A stretch of 64,000 nucleotides of DNA from Chryseobacterium sp. (lineage in GTDB: Bacteria; Bacteroidota; Bacteroidia; Flavobacteriales; Weeksellaceae). Below are positions 22,985-32,871 of the stretch, one piece after another (the stretch's first letter is position 1; every line of letters begins with the position of its first letter). The notes below the pieces were generated by a model. The model had not been told where the DNA came from, made no database searches, and saw only the letters and a list, made by a program, of their open reading frames with translations. A program made the position numbers and the translations under genes. The stretch covers positions 434,001-498,000 of the forward strand of contig NZ_JARBTK010000001.1 in the NCBI RefSeq assembly GCF_029240215.1. The letters are read 5' to 3'.

Positions 22985-25670
22985 CTTCGTATTATTTGTT
23001 GTTGTTCTTATTTATCTTGCACTTTTGTTCTTAGTTGCTCATTTGGCAGAGAAGAAGAAGAGTAAAATCTGGATTAATAATCCGTACATTTATGCATTAT
23101 CTCTTGCCGTGTATTGCACAGCTTGGACTTATTATGGAAGTATCGGTGTTGCAGCAACAAGCGGACTCAATTATTTACCGATTTACATAGGTCCGATCAT
23201 GGTCATTCCGGCCTGGATTTATATTAATACAAGAATCGTCCGTATCTCAAGAGTCAACAAAATCAGCAGTTTGGCCGATTTTATTTCTTTACGATACGGA
23301 AACAGCAGAAGTTTTAGTGCAATAATCACTCTGGTTTGCATTTTTGCGATTGTTCCATACATTGGATTGCAGATTAAAGCCATTTCTGAAACTTTTCATT
23401 TAGTGACAGAAACTCCGATGTCAAAAAACATTCTGACTGATAATGCAACATTCGTTGTTTTGTTAATCGCTTTATTTTCATCTTATTACGGAACAAAATA
23501 TGTAGATGCATCTGAAAAACGTTTAGGAATTATCTCAGCAATTGCTTTGGAAAGTTTTCTTAAATTATTCTTTATCATTATTTTAGGGTTATTTGTCATT
23601 TATTTTGCATTTGACGGATTTTCAGATATTTATCAAAAGGCAAGTAAATTTCCTGATTTTAAAGCAAAAAATACGTTCAACGGAATCGAAGGTGCAATGA
23701 ACTGGATGATTTTATGCATGATTTCAGGAACGGCAATTTGTATTTTGCCAAGACAGTTTCACACCGCAATCATTGAAAACAGACAGGAAAAACATATTAA
23801 AACAGCAATCTGGTTTTTCCCTTTATACCTTTTAATTTTCACATTTTTCATCTTCCCGATTGCATGGGGCGGAAGATTGATTTTCGAAGGACAAAATGTA
23901 AATCCTGAGTTTTATTCAATCCTGATACCGCAGTATTTCAATAATACTTTAATCACAGTTCTGGTATTTTTGGGAGGTTTAAGCTCTAGTATTTCAATGA
24001 TTATCATTTCAGCAATTACTTTATCGATCATGGTTTCTAATAATTTAATTATCCCTTACGGATTATTGGGAAAATTCAAAGCTGAAAATGAAGTACAGAA
24101 CACCAGAAATATTACCAATATCAGAAAATTTTCAATTTTCGGTCTGGTAATTTTAGCTTTTGGTTTTTATAAATATTTTATCTTAAAAACCTCTCTCGAT
24201 TCAGTAGGATTGATTTCATTTGTGATTATCGCACAACTAGCTCCTGCTTTTTTTGGCGCATTATTCTGGAGAAGAGGAAGCTACAAAGGTGCAGTTGTCG
24301 GACTTTTAGCAGGTTTGGTGATCTGCTATTTTGGGTTAATCATTCCACAGTATTATTTTTCTTACAATCAGGAAGTTAAAGGTGCTTTGAGAGGATTGTA
24401 TGATGCTTTTGATTTTTTCAACATTCCGTATTTAACAAGAATACCTGAGATTTTCTTTTGGTCGATTTTAATTAATACCGGTTTGTTTACTATTTTATCA
24501 GTCAGTATGAAAGGAAATTACCGCGAAAGAAATTTTGCCGAACTGTACGTCGATATCGACAAATATATTCAAAATCACGAAAATGCATTTATTTGGAGAG
24601 GAACAGCTTATGTTTCTGACATTCAGAACATTTTGGAACGTTTCTTAGGTAAGAAGAAAACCGAACAGGCAATGCGGATTTTCAACATTAAATACAATAT
24701 CGATTCGCAAACCGAAACGGCAGACTCAAGATTTATTAAATTTTCTGAAAACCTTTTGGCAGGAAGAATCGGAACGGCTTCAGCTAAAATTTTGATCGAA
24801 GGCGTTACCAAAGAAGATAAAATATCTTTAAAAGAAGTTTTAAATATTTTAGAAGAATCAAAAGAGAACATTACTTTAAATAAAAAACTGACTGAAAAAT
24901 CTGAAGAATTAAAGCAGCTTTCAGATGAATTATCAGCTGCCAACAAAAATCTCATCGTAAAAGACCGCCAGAAAGATGACTTTTTGGATTCCGTTGCGCA
25001 TGAATTGAGAACCCCGATCACAGCAATTCGTTCAGCAGGAGAAATTTTAGCAGATGATGACGATATTCCATTAGATATTAAACGAGAATTTCTCAACAAT
25101 ATCATCACGGAATCTGACAGATTAAGTGAAATTATCAATGATATTTTATATTTAGATAAACTTCAACATGGCGAAATTGCTTTACATATTCAGGAAAACA
25201 ACATTATCGAAACCTACAAAAAGGCCTTAAATCCTATTTTACATCTGATTCAGCAGAAAAACATCCATATAAGTGAAGTAAATCTTCTCAATCATTATAT
25301 TTTTGAATATGACGAAGCGAGAATGATTCAGTTATTTCAGAATATTTTAGGAAATGCTTTGAAATTTACTGACGAACAGGGAACAATTCAGACCAAATTG
25401 TCAGAAAAAGACAATTCCTTAATCATAAAAATATTCAACACCGGAAAAAACATTCCCGAAGAAGATTTAGAAATGATTTTCGATAAATTTTATCAGTCTA
25501 AAAATCAAAATATATTAAAACCTACCGGAAGCGGACTCGGACTTGCCATCTCAAAAAGGCTTGTAGAAGCTCATTCCGGAGATATAAAAGCAGAAAACAG
25601 CGGATTGGGTGTCACTTTTACAGTCACTCTTCCCAAAAAAACAAGAAATAATAATGAAGTTGAACAATAA
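22974..25670 (+). CDS. Sodium:solute symporter-sensor histidine kinase fusion (CbrA-like)
   Basis: An 898-residue protein. Residues 1 to about 510 form an SLC5/SSS symporter domain of some 13 helices (TAWTYYGSIGVAATSGLNYLP near 42). Residues about 525-605 look like the STAC linker (WRGTAYVSDIQNILERFLG), then a coiled coil. HisKA has the phospho-acceptor His676 in VAHELRTP; HATPase shows FQNILGNALKF and GSGLGLAISKRLVE. CbrA of Pseudomonas has this plan and couples solute transport to signalling. The next gene is its receiver, and the acyl-CoA synthetases that follow suggest it senses acetate or propionate. Confidence 0.92.
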   Translation: MMSSFVLFVVVLIYLALLFLVAHLAEKKKSKIWINNPYIYALSLAVYCTAWTYYGSIGVAATSGLNYLPIYIGPIMVIPAWIYINTRIVRISRVNKISSLADFISLRYGNSRSFSAIITLVCIFAIVPYIGLQIKAISETFHLVTETPMSKNILTDNATFVVLLIALFSSYYGTKYVDASEKRLGIISAIALESFLKLFFIIILGLFVIYFAFDGFSDIYQKASKFPDFKAKNTFNGIEGAMNWMILCMISGTAICILPRQFHTAIIENRQEKHIKTAIWFFPLYLLIFTFFIFPIAWGGRLIFEGQNVNPEFYSILIPQYFNNTLITVLVFLGGLSSSISMIIISAITLSIMVSNNLIIPYGLLGKFKAENEVQNTRNITNIRKFSIFGLVILAFGFYKYFILKTSLDSVGLISFVIIAQLAPAFFGALFWRRGSYKGAVVGLLAGLVICYFGLIIPQYYFSYNQEVKGALRGLYDAFDFFNIPYLTRIPEIFFWSILINTGLFTILSVSMKGNYRERNFAELYVDIDKYIQNHENAFIWRGTAYVSDIQNILERFLGKKKTEQAMRIFNIKYNIDSQTETADSRFIKFSENLLAGRIGTASAKILIEGVTKEDKISLKEVLNILEESKENITLNKKLTEKSEELKQLSDELSAANKNLIVKDRQKDDFLDSVAHELRTPITAIRSAGEILADDDDIPLDIKREFLNNIITESDRLSEIINDILYLDKLQHGEIALHIQENNIIETYKKALNPILHLIQQKNIHISEVNLLNHYIFEYDEARMIQLFQNILGNALKFTDEQGTIQTKLSEKDNSLIIKIFNTGKNIPEEDLEMIFDKFYQSKNQNILKPTGSGLGLAISKRLVEAHSGDIKAENSGLGVTFTVTLPKKTRNNNEVEQ

Positions 25671-25681
25671 CGGAACACACC

Positions 25682-26047
25682 ATGAAAAAGATACTCATTG
25701 CGGATGATGAACATAAAATATTAATGTCACTGGAATACAGTTTCAGAAAAATAGGCTACAAGGTTTTTATCGCAAGAGACGGAACAGAGGTTTTAGAATT
25801 CCTGAAAACACTAGTTCCCGATGTGATTTTACTCGATATCATGATGCCCAATCTGGATGGTTACAGCACATTGGAAATCATTAAGCAAGATAGAAAATTA
25901 GACCAGACAAAAGTTATTTTCCTGAGTGCCAAAAACAATCCGAAAGACATTGAAAAAGGTCTGGAAATGGGAGCCGATGCATATGTAACAAAACCCTACT
26001 CGATAAAAAAACTGATTTCGCAAATTGAGGAATTGCTTAATGTTTAA
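25682..26047 (+). CDS. Receiver-only response regulator
   Basis: A 121-residue stand-alone REC domain. Acidic pocket Asp8-Asp9, phospho-acceptor Asp52 (LLDIMMPNLDG), Ser82 in FLSAK, and Lys104 in VTKPY are all in place. No output domain. It starts 11 bases after the symporter-kinase stop, so it is the cognate partner. Output must come from protein contact or phosphotransfer to another protein; the transposase-derived regulator upstream is one conceivable endpoint, purely by proximity. Confidence 0.93.
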   Translation: MKKILIADDEHKILMSLEYSFRKIGYKVFIARDGTEVLEFLKTLVPDVILLDIMMPNLDGYSTLEIIKQDRKLDQTKVIFLSAKNNPKDIEKGLEMGADAYVTKPYSIKKLISQIEELLNV

Positions 26048-26060
26048 TCACAAATAGCTC

Positions 26061-26095
26061 GCACAAATCACACAAAGAATTTTGTGGAATTCGTG
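26061..26095. repeat. Imperfect palindromic intergenic repeat
   Basis: Two 16-base arms (26061-26076 and 26080-26095) pair at 13 of 16 positions. The motif of CACAAA/TTTGTG with GCAC/GTGC ends looks like a dispersed repeat. It lies between the response regulator and the next ligase gene and could reduce read-through. Confidence 0.5.
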
Positions 26096-26125
26096 CAATT
26101 AGTGTTTCAATAATAACAAAAGAAT

Positions 26126-28024
26126 ATGAACGCAGACGATTTATTTAAACAAAGCATAGAAAATAAAGAGCAGTTCTGGGCAGAACAAGCTAGGGAAATC
26201 TCATGGTTTGAATTTCCTAAAGAAATTATTACCAAAGACGAAAACAATTACACACAATGGTTTTCAGACGGAAAGCTGAATATATGCCATCTCTGCATCG
26301 ACAAACATATTGTAGACGGTTTCGGGGAAGAAACTGCAATAATTTATGATTCTCCAGTTACTAATCAAAAAACAATCTATACTTTTAGCCAAGCTAAAGA
26401 AGAAATTTCAAAATTGGCGGGCGGATTATTGTCTTTAGGTTTAAAAAAAGGCGATACAGCGGTAATTTACATGCCGATGATTCCGCAAACACTTTTTTCA
26501 ATGTTGGCTTGTGCGAGGATTGGTGTGATTCACAATGTCGTCTTTGGAGGTTTTGCTCCGAATGAATTGGTTGTAAGAATTGACGACTGCAAACCAAAAG
26601 CACTGATTACCGCAACGGCAGGAATAGAAATCGCAAAAAGGATTCCTTATTTGCCTTTGGTTGAAAAAGCCATCGAATTAGCTCAGGACAAGGTTGAGAA
26701 CATCATTGTTTTCAATAGAAAACTGGTTGATAATCAGAACGAAATGTTTGACGGATTGATCGATTACGAAGAATTGGTTGAAAAATCACAACCTGCAGAA
26801 TGTATTTCTGTAGAATCAAATCATCCATTATATTTGTTATACACTTCCGGAACAACAGGAAAACCAAAAGGAATTACAAGAGATACAGGTGGTTACGCTA
26901 CCGCTCTGAAATTTTCCATGAAATATATTTACGGAATTGAGCCTGGAGAAACTTTTTGGGCAGCATCAGATTTTGGTTGGGCAGTTGGTCATAGTTACAG
27001 TGTTTACGGACCATTGATTAATAGAAATACAACCATCATCTTCGAAGGAAAACCCATTATGACTCCCGATGCAGGAACTTTCTGGAGGATTATTTCAGAA
27101 TACAAAGTTGTTGCGATGTTTACTGCTCCGACTGCAATTCGCGCAATAAAAAAAGAAGATCCGAATGGTGAATTGGTGAAAAAATATGATTTATCACATT
27201 TTAAAAAACAATTTTTAGCAGGTGAAAGATGTGATGTTGCTACTTTAGACTGGTTTGAAAAACACATTGGAGTTCCCGCAATCGATCATTGGTGGCAGAC
27301 AGAATCTGGCTCGCCAATGTTGGGTTTAATAACTTTTGATGAAAATTATCAGATCAAAAGAGCTTCGGCAGGAAAACCGATTCCGGGTTACGATATTAAA
27401 ATTTTTGATGAAAACGGTTTTGAGCTTGACGAGCACAAAGAAGGATATTTGGTAATCAAATTGCCACTTCCTCCTGGTGCACTTTTGGGAATCTGGAATG
27501 ATCACGATCGTTTTGAAAAAAGTTATTTATCACAATATAATGGATACTATTTTTCCGGAGACGGCGCAATAAAAGATGAAGACGGATATATTTTCATCAC
27601 TGGAAGAGTTGACGATGTCATCAATGTCGCAGGACATAGACTTTCAACTTCCGAAATGGAAGAAATCGTTTCGTCACATCCCGATGTTGCAGAATGTGCA
27701 GTGGTTGGAATTGATGACGAATTGCGCGGCCAAGTTCCTTTTGCAAGTGTGGTTTTGAAAAATGGTTCTGAAATTTCAGAAGAAGATGTAGAAAAAGAAA
27801 TCATCTTAAAAATAAGAGAAAAAATAGGTGCAGTTGCATTTCTTAAAAGTGTGATGGTCGTCAAAAGACTACCGAAAACACGTTCCGGAAAAACTTTAAG
27901 AAAATTGATCAGAACGATTATTGACGGTAAAGATTTTCAGATTCCATCGACGATTGATGATGAAAAGATTATTGAAGAAATTCAGGAAAAATTCAAATTA
28001 TATCAGTCTAAAAAAATAGTTTAA
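26126..28024 (+). CDS. Propionate/acetate-CoA ligase (PrpE-like)
   Basis: A 632-residue ANL-family acyl-CoA synthetase that activates a short carboxylate via an acyl-adenylate. The P-loop YTSGTTGKPKGI is near residue 240, the adenylate site HWWQTESG near 390, FSGDGA near 473, and the regulatory Lys589 in KTRSGKTLRK. The segment RDTGGYATALKFSM, right after the P-loop, is close to the PrpE/ACSS3 type rather than Acs. Propionate is therefore the likelier substrate, though acetate is possible. It precedes acs in tandem. Confidence 0.8.
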   Translation: MNADDLFKQSIENKEQFWAEQAREISWFEFPKEIITKDENNYTQWFSDGKLNICHLCIDKHIVDGFGEETAIIYDSPVTNQKTIYTFSQAKEEISKLAGGLLSLGLKKGDTAVIYMPMIPQTLFSMLACARIGVIHNVVFGGFAPNELVVRIDDCKPKALITATAGIEIAKRIPYLPLVEKAIELAQDKVENIIVFNRKLVDNQNEMFDGLIDYEELVEKSQPAECISVESNHPLYLLYTSGTTGKPKGITRDTGGYATALKFSMKYIYGIEPGETFWAASDFGWAVGHSYSVYGPLINRNTTIIFEGKPIMTPDAGTFWRIISEYKVVAMFTAPTAIRAIKKEDPNGELVKKYDLSHFKKQFLAGERCDVATLDWFEKHIGVPAIDHWWQTESGSPMLGLITFDENYQIKRASAGKPIPGYDIKIFDENGFELDEHKEGYLVIKLPLPPGALLGIWNDHDRFEKSYLSQYNGYYFSGDGAIKDEDGYIFITGRVDDVINVAGHRLSTSEMEEIVSSHPDVAECAVVGIDDELRGQVPFASVVLKNGSEISEEDVEKEIILKIREKIGAVAFLKSVMVVKRLPKTRSGKTLRKLIRTIIDGKDFQIPSTIDDEKIIEEIQEKFKLYQSKKIV

Positions 28025-28059
28025 GTATAAATAAATTTAATTAAAAAAATAAAAAGTAT

Positions 28060-29970
28060 ATGAGAAATTACGTGATCGAAGATTTACCACATTACTACGA
28101 ACAGTATAAAAAATCTATAAAAAATCCTAAAAAATTCTGGGATAATATAGCCGATCAAAACTTCGTATGGTACCAAAGATGGAGCAAAGTCGTAAAATAC
28201 GACATGAATGAAGCAAAAATTACATGGTTTAAAAATGCTAAATTAAATATAACTAAAAACTGTCTCGACAGGCATCTTTCGGTACGTGGCGAGAAAACCG
28301 CCATTATCTGGGAACCAAACGATCCCAAAGAAGAGGCGCAACATATTTCCTACAACGATCTTTACACAAGGGTAAACAAAACAGCCAATGTTTTGAAGGA
28401 AATGGGAATCCAAAAAGGTGACAGAGTCTGCATTTACCTACCTATGATTCCCGAATTGGCAGTTGCGATGTTGGCTTGTGCAAAATTAGGAGCGGTTCAC
28501 TCAGTAATTTTTGCCGGATTTTCTGCTTCTGCGGTTGTTTCAAGAGTGAATGATTGTGGAGCAAAAATGTTGATCACTTCAGACGGAAGTTACAGAGGTA
28601 GTAAAGTTTTAGATTTAAAATCGATTATCGACGAAGCGGTAGAAAAGTGTCCTACCGTAGAAAAAGTTTTGGTCGTAAAAAGAACCAATAACGAGGTTAA
28701 AATGAAGGAAGGAAGAGACTTCTGGATGGAGGATTTATATGAAAAAGCTTCATCAGATTTCGTTACAATCATCATGGATGCAGAAGATCCGCTATTTATT
28801 TTGTACACTTCAGGATCAACCGGAAAACCAAAAGGAATGCTTCATACTTGTGCAGGTTATATGGTTTATTCGGCTTACACATTCAAAAATGTTTTCAATT
28901 ATCAGGAAAACGATATTTATTGGTGTACCGCAGATATTGGCTGGATTACCGGACATTCTTACATTCTTTACGGACCACTTTTAAATGGTGCGACAACCGT
29001 TATTTTTGAAGGAATTCCCACTTATCCTGAACCAGACAGATTCTGGGAAGTTATTGAAAAACATAAAGTTACCCAATTCTATACAGCCCCAACTGCAATC
29101 CGTTCTTTGGCAAAAGAAAGCTCAGAATGGGTTGACAAACATGATTTAAGTTCATTAAGAGTAATCGGATCTGTTGGAGAACCTATCAATGATGAAGCTT
29201 GGCATTGGTTTAATGACCACGTTGGAAGAAAAAAATGTCCGATTGTCGATACTTGGTGGCAAACCGAAACGGGCGGAATTATGATTTCGCCGATTCCTTT
29301 TGTGACACCTACAAAACCAACTTATGCTACACTTCCGCTTCCGGGAGTTCAGCCGGTTTTAATGGATGATAAACGCAATGAAATTACAGGGAATCAGGTG
29401 ACAGGAAATCTTTGCATCCGTTTTCCATGGCCGGGAATTGCAAGAACCATTTGGGGAGATCATCAAAGATATAAGGAAACTTATTTTACCGCTTTCCCTG
29501 GAAAATATTTCACTGGTGACGGTGCTTTGAGAGACGAGGTTGGATATTACAGAATTACAGGTCGTGTAGATGATGTGGTGATTGTTTCCGGACACAATTT
29601 GGGAACTGCTCCGATTGAAGATAGCATTAATGAACATCCTGCTGTTGCAGAATCTGCAATTGTTGGTTTCCCGCATGACATCAAAGGAAGTGCTTTGTAT
29701 GGTTTTGTCATTTTAAAAGACAGCGGTGCAGGTCGTCAAAAGGAAAACCTGAAAAAAGAAATTAATCAGTTAATTTCGGATCAGATCGGCCCGATTGCAA
29801 AATTGGATAAGATTCAGTTTGTTTCCGGGCTTCCGAAAACCCGATCAGGAAAAATCATGCGTAGAATTTTGAGAAAGATTGCTGAAGGTGATTTCAGTAA
29901 TTTCGGAGATACTTCTACCCTTTTGAATCCTGAGATTGTGGATGAGATTAAAAATGAAAGATTAGGCTAA
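28060..29970 (+). CDS. acs: Acetyl-CoA synthetase
   Basis: A 636-residue AMP-forming acetate-CoA ligase. Motifs: YTSGSTGKPKGMLHT near 248, WWQTETGGIMISP near 400, FTGDGALRDEVGYY near 485, and the acetylation-regulated Lys598 in KTRSGKIMRR. Length and the N-terminal ACAS domain fit Acs. It is the last gene of the carboxylate module, 35 bases after the PrpE-like gene, and is followed by a clear terminator. Expression is probably governed by the symporter-kinase and receiver pair upstream. Confidence 0.95.
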   Translation: MRNYVIEDLPHYYEQYKKSIKNPKKFWDNIADQNFVWYQRWSKVVKYDMNEAKITWFKNAKLNITKNCLDRHLSVRGEKTAIIWEPNDPKEEAQHISYNDLYTRVNKTANVLKEMGIQKGDRVCIYLPMIPELAVAMLACAKLGAVHSVIFAGFSASAVVSRVNDCGAKMLITSDGSYRGSKVLDLKSIIDEAVEKCPTVEKVLVVKRTNNEVKMKEGRDFWMEDLYEKASSDFVTIIMDAEDPLFILYTSGSTGKPKGMLHTCAGYMVYSAYTFKNVFNYQENDIYWCTADIGWITGHSYILYGPLLNGATTVIFEGIPTYPEPDRFWEVIEKHKVTQFYTAPTAIRSLAKESSEWVDKHDLSSLRVIGSVGEPINDEAWHWFNDHVGRKKCPIVDTWWQTETGGIMISPIPFVTPTKPTYATLPLPGVQPVLMDDKRNEITGNQVTGNLCIRFPWPGIARTIWGDHQRYKETYFTAFPGKYFTGDGALRDEVGYYRITGRVDDVVIVSGHNLGTAPIEDSINEHPAVAESAIVGFPHDIKGSALYGFVILKDSGAGRQKENLKKEINQLISDQIGPIAKLDKIQFVSGLPKTRSGKIMRRILRKIAEGDFSNFGDTSTLLNPEIVDEIKNERLG

Positions 29971-29991
29971 ATAAATTTAACTTAATATCTT

Positions 29992-30020
29992 AAACTCTGT
30001 ATAAATTGTACAGAGTTTTT
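29992..30020 (+). terminator. Terminator after acs
   Basis: AAACTCTGTA (29992-30001) pairs with TACAGAGTTT (30009-30018), loop 7, followed by T residues. Confidence 0.85.
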
Positions 30021-30177
30021 CATTTAAAAGGAAACAAAACCATTTTCATTTAAAATAGATAATTTATTAATTTTTATTAAATCACTATAGATAAAATAAT
30101 AAATTACAAATTATTTTAAATTTTTATTAATTATTAGAAAAAATATTTTTATCTTTAAGTACCAAAACAAGATTACT

Positions 30178-30543
30178 ATGTCAAGCATTTTAGCAGGATT
30201 ATTTGAACGCAACGGTGATTACAAACGACTTGAAAACGAACTGGAAAATTCAGGGTTTGAAAACTCTGATTACATTGTTTATCTTACAGAAGATCACCAT
30301 CACTCACAGTTTATGGCGAGTGTCGAAATAAAAGATAACGAACAGTCACAAAAAGCACGTGATATATTTCATCAGAATTCTGTTCTGAAAACATATTTAT
30401 TTGAAAACATGAGCATCAATGAAGCGTCGTACAGCAATGTAAAAAAATATATCGACGCAAGAAGCAAAGCCGAAATTCACAACAGTCCGGATGTGAAGAA
30501 AAAATCTCAGCACACAGGAATGGATTCTGAGGTAAAATTCTGA
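30178..30543 (+). CDS. Uncharacterised small protein, possibly stress-related
   Basis: A 121-residue soluble protein, not recognised with confidence. The first half (GDYKRLENELENSGFENSDYIVYL) resembles the repeated 'residue-pair then helix' pattern of general-stress YflT-like domains. The tail is Lys/Ser/His-rich and probably disordered. It is monocistronic between two terminators, with a very AT-rich upstream region whose best -7 match is TATCTTTA. Confidence 0.5.
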   Translation: MSSILAGLFERNGDYKRLENELENSGFENSDYIVYLTEDHHHSQFMASVEIKDNEQSQKARDIFHQNSVLKTYLFENMSINEASYSNVKKYIDARSKAEIHNSPDVKKKSQHTGMDSEVKF

Positions 30544-30562
30544 AAATTAAACTAAAGCTAAT

Positions 30563-30603
30563 AACCGAAATCCGTGGAATTTTTTTCTGCGGATTTTTTG
30601 GTT
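30563..30603 (+). terminator. Terminator after the small stress-like gene
   Basis: AAATCCG pairs with CGGATTT around a T-rich loop, extended by AACC/GGTT at the base, with a T-run on the 3' arm. Confidence 0.7.
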
Positions 30604-30610
30604 GCAGGAA

Positions 30611-30641
30611 TTGACAAATCGCTTTATTTTTCGTATTTTCG
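30611..30641 (+). promoter_or_regulatory. Promoter of the (p)ppGpp synthase gene
   Basis: TTG (30611-30613), 20 bases, TATTTTCG (30634-30641). One mismatch from TAnnTTTG, about 24 bases upstream of the ATG at 30665. Confidence 0.55.
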
Positions 30642-30664
30642 TTTAAACAAAGCCTTTTACACAA

Positions 30665-32869
30665 ATGAGTTACGACTTAGAGCAAGAAAACAAAGAAATC
30701 TCTGCGAGGTATAAAGACCTGATTTCTAATACATACAGAACTTTGGATGAAGAAAACAACAAGCTCATCCGAAAGGCTTTTGATATTGCATTAGACGCTC
30801 ATAAAGACCAGAGAAGAAAATCTGGTGAGCCTTACATTTATCATCCGATCGCGGTTGCAAAAATCGTAGCCAAGGAAATCGGTTTGGGAGCAACATCAAT
30901 AGCCTGCGCTTTATTGCATGATGTAATTGAAGATTCTGATTACACTTACGAAGATTTAAAGAAAATTTTCGGTGAAAGAATTGCCGTTATTGTGAATGGA
31001 CTGACGAAGATCTCCATCATGAATCATCAGAATATCTCTGTACAGTCTGAAAATTACAGAAAGCTTCTTCTTACGCTTTCTGAAGACTTCCGTGTGATTT
31101 TGATTAAAATTGCCGACCGCCTTCACAATATGAGAACATTGGAAAGTATGGCTCCCGATAAGCAGAAAAAAATCGCTTCCGAGACAGTATACATTTATGC
31201 TCCATTGGCTCACCGTTTAGGTTTGTACAATATTAAATCTGAGCTTGAAGATCTTTCTTTAAAATATAACAATCCTGAAGTTTTTAATGAAATCACTCAA
31301 AAATTAGAACTCGCCAAAGAAAGCAGAGAGCGTTATATTGAAGAATTTAAAAAAGAAGTTTCTGAAAGACTGAATGATGAAGGTCTGAATGTGACCATCA
31401 AAGGTCGTGCAAAAGCAATTTCATCAATTTACAGAAAAATGCTGAAGCAGGGCGTTTCTTTCGAAGAGGTTTTTGATAATTACGCAATAAGAATCATTTA
31501 TAAATCTGATGCCAAAAACGAAAAATTTCTGGCATGGAAAATATATTCTATCGTAACGGATGTTTATCACAGTAACCCGTCAAGAATGCGTGACTGGATT
31601 ACTCAACCTCGTTCTACAGGCTACGAAAGTTTACATCTAACGGTTCTCGGTCCTGATAAAAAATGGATTGAAGTTCAGATCCGTTCAGAAAGAATGGACG
31701 ATATTGCCGAAAAAGGTGTTGCCGCTCATTACAAATACAAAGAAGGTTACAAACAGACAAACGACGACAGGAATTTTGAAAACTGGGTAACGGAAATCCG
31801 TGAAGTGCTTGAACAGCAACAGAATCTTTCTACTTCCGAGCTTTTAGATAACATTAAACTTAATTTATATTCAAAAGAAGTTTTTGTTTTTACACCGAAA
31901 GGAGAAATTAAAATTTTGCCAACCAATGCAACGGCTCTGGATTTTGCATTTTCAGTACACTCAGATCTGGGAATGAAATGTCTGGGAGCAAAAATCAACG
32001 GCAAACTGGTTCCTATTTCTTATGTTTTGCAAAATGGTGATCAGGTCGACATCCTTTCATCCCAGAATCAAAAACCAAAGTTTGACTGGCTTGATTTTGT
32101 GGTTACTTCAAAAGCAAAATCAAAGATCAAAGGTTATCTGAATTCTGAGAAAAACTCTTTGGTAGACGAAGGAAAAGAAATTCTTCAGAGAAAACTGAGA
32201 CATGCCAAGATTAATTTTAATGATGAAGAAATCAATAAGCTTCAGAAGTTCTTTAATCTGAAAACTTCTCAGGAATTATTCTTAAAATTTCAGACGAATG
32301 AACTGGATGCAAGCAGTTTAAGAAAATATATTGAAAGTAAAAACGTATTTAATAATCTGCTTTCAAGATTCAGAAAATCACCAACTAAAAACCAGCATTA
32401 CATTGAGCCGAAAGAGATCAATCTTGACATGATCGTTTTTGGAAAAGACGAAGAAAAACTGAATTACAGCTATGCAAAATGTTGTACAGTAATTCCGGGA
32501 GATAAAATTTTTGGTTTTATTACAATTTCAGAAGGCATAAAAGTTCACAGCGACAATTGTCCGAATGCCATCAACCTGAGAGCACAATATGATTATCGTG
32601 TCATTCCTGCAAAATGGGTGAATGAGGAAAGCTTCAAAAACCGTATCAAAATTGAGATTGAAGGACTCGACAGAATGGGTATGATCAACGATATTACAAC
32701 CGTGATCAGCGGTGCGATGGGAATGGATATGAAAAGTATGTCGATAGAATCAAACGATGGTGTTTTTGTAGGAAATATTAATTTAGAAGTAAAAAACAGA
32801 AGCCAACTGGACGAAACATTTAAAAAACTGAAAGATATTGACGGTGTTTCTAAAGTTGTCAGAATTTAA
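30665..32869 (+). CDS. rel: Bifunctional (p)ppGpp synthetase/hydrolase
   Basis: A 734-residue RelA/SpoT homologue. The hydrolase HD domain is intact: His60, His85-Asp86 and the Glu89-Asp90 pair in LLHDVIEDSDYT. The synthetase domain has DNYAIRIIY near 277 and PRSTGYESLHLTV near 316. TGS (VFVFTPKGEIKILP, about 402) and C-terminal ACT domains follow. It sets the stringent-response alarmone level. nhaA starts 2 bases after its stop, so the two genes are co-transcribed. Confidence 0.95.
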   Translation: MSYDLEQENKEISARYKDLISNTYRTLDEENNKLIRKAFDIALDAHKDQRRKSGEPYIYHPIAVAKIVAKEIGLGATSIACALLHDVIEDSDYTYEDLKKIFGERIAVIVNGLTKISIMNHQNISVQSENYRKLLLTLSEDFRVILIKIADRLHNMRTLESMAPDKQKKIASETVYIYAPLAHRLGLYNIKSELEDLSLKYNNPEVFNEITQKLELAKESRERYIEEFKKEVSERLNDEGLNVTIKGRAKAISSIYRKMLKQGVSFEEVFDNYAIRIIYKSDAKNEKFLAWKIYSIVTDVYHSNPSRMRDWITQPRSTGYESLHLTVLGPDKKWIEVQIRSERMDDIAEKGVAAHYKYKEGYKQTNDDRNFENWVTEIREVLEQQQNLSTSELLDNIKLNLYSKEVFVFTPKGEIKILPTNATALDFAFSVHSDLGMKCLGAKINGKLVPISYVLQNGDQVDILSSQNQKPKFDWLDFVVTSKAKSKIKGYLNSEKNSLVDEGKEILQRKLRHAKINFNDEEINKLQKFFNLKTSQELFLKFQTNELDASSLRKYIESKNVFNNLLSRFRKSPTKNQHYIEPKEINLDMIVFGKDEEKLNYSYAKCCTVIPGDKIFGFITISEGIKVHSDNCPNAINLRAQYDYRVIPAKWVNEESFKNRIKIEIEGLDRMGMINDITTVISGAMGMDMKSMSIESNDGVFVGNINLEVKNRSQLDETFKKLKDIDGVSKVVRI

Positions 32870-32871
32870 GC

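Noticed and set aside
24623..25138. 171-codon minus-strand frame inside the symporter-kinase gene
   Set aside because: Ser/Leu-rich shadow of the kinase coding sequence; the kinase motifs are unambiguous on the plus strand.
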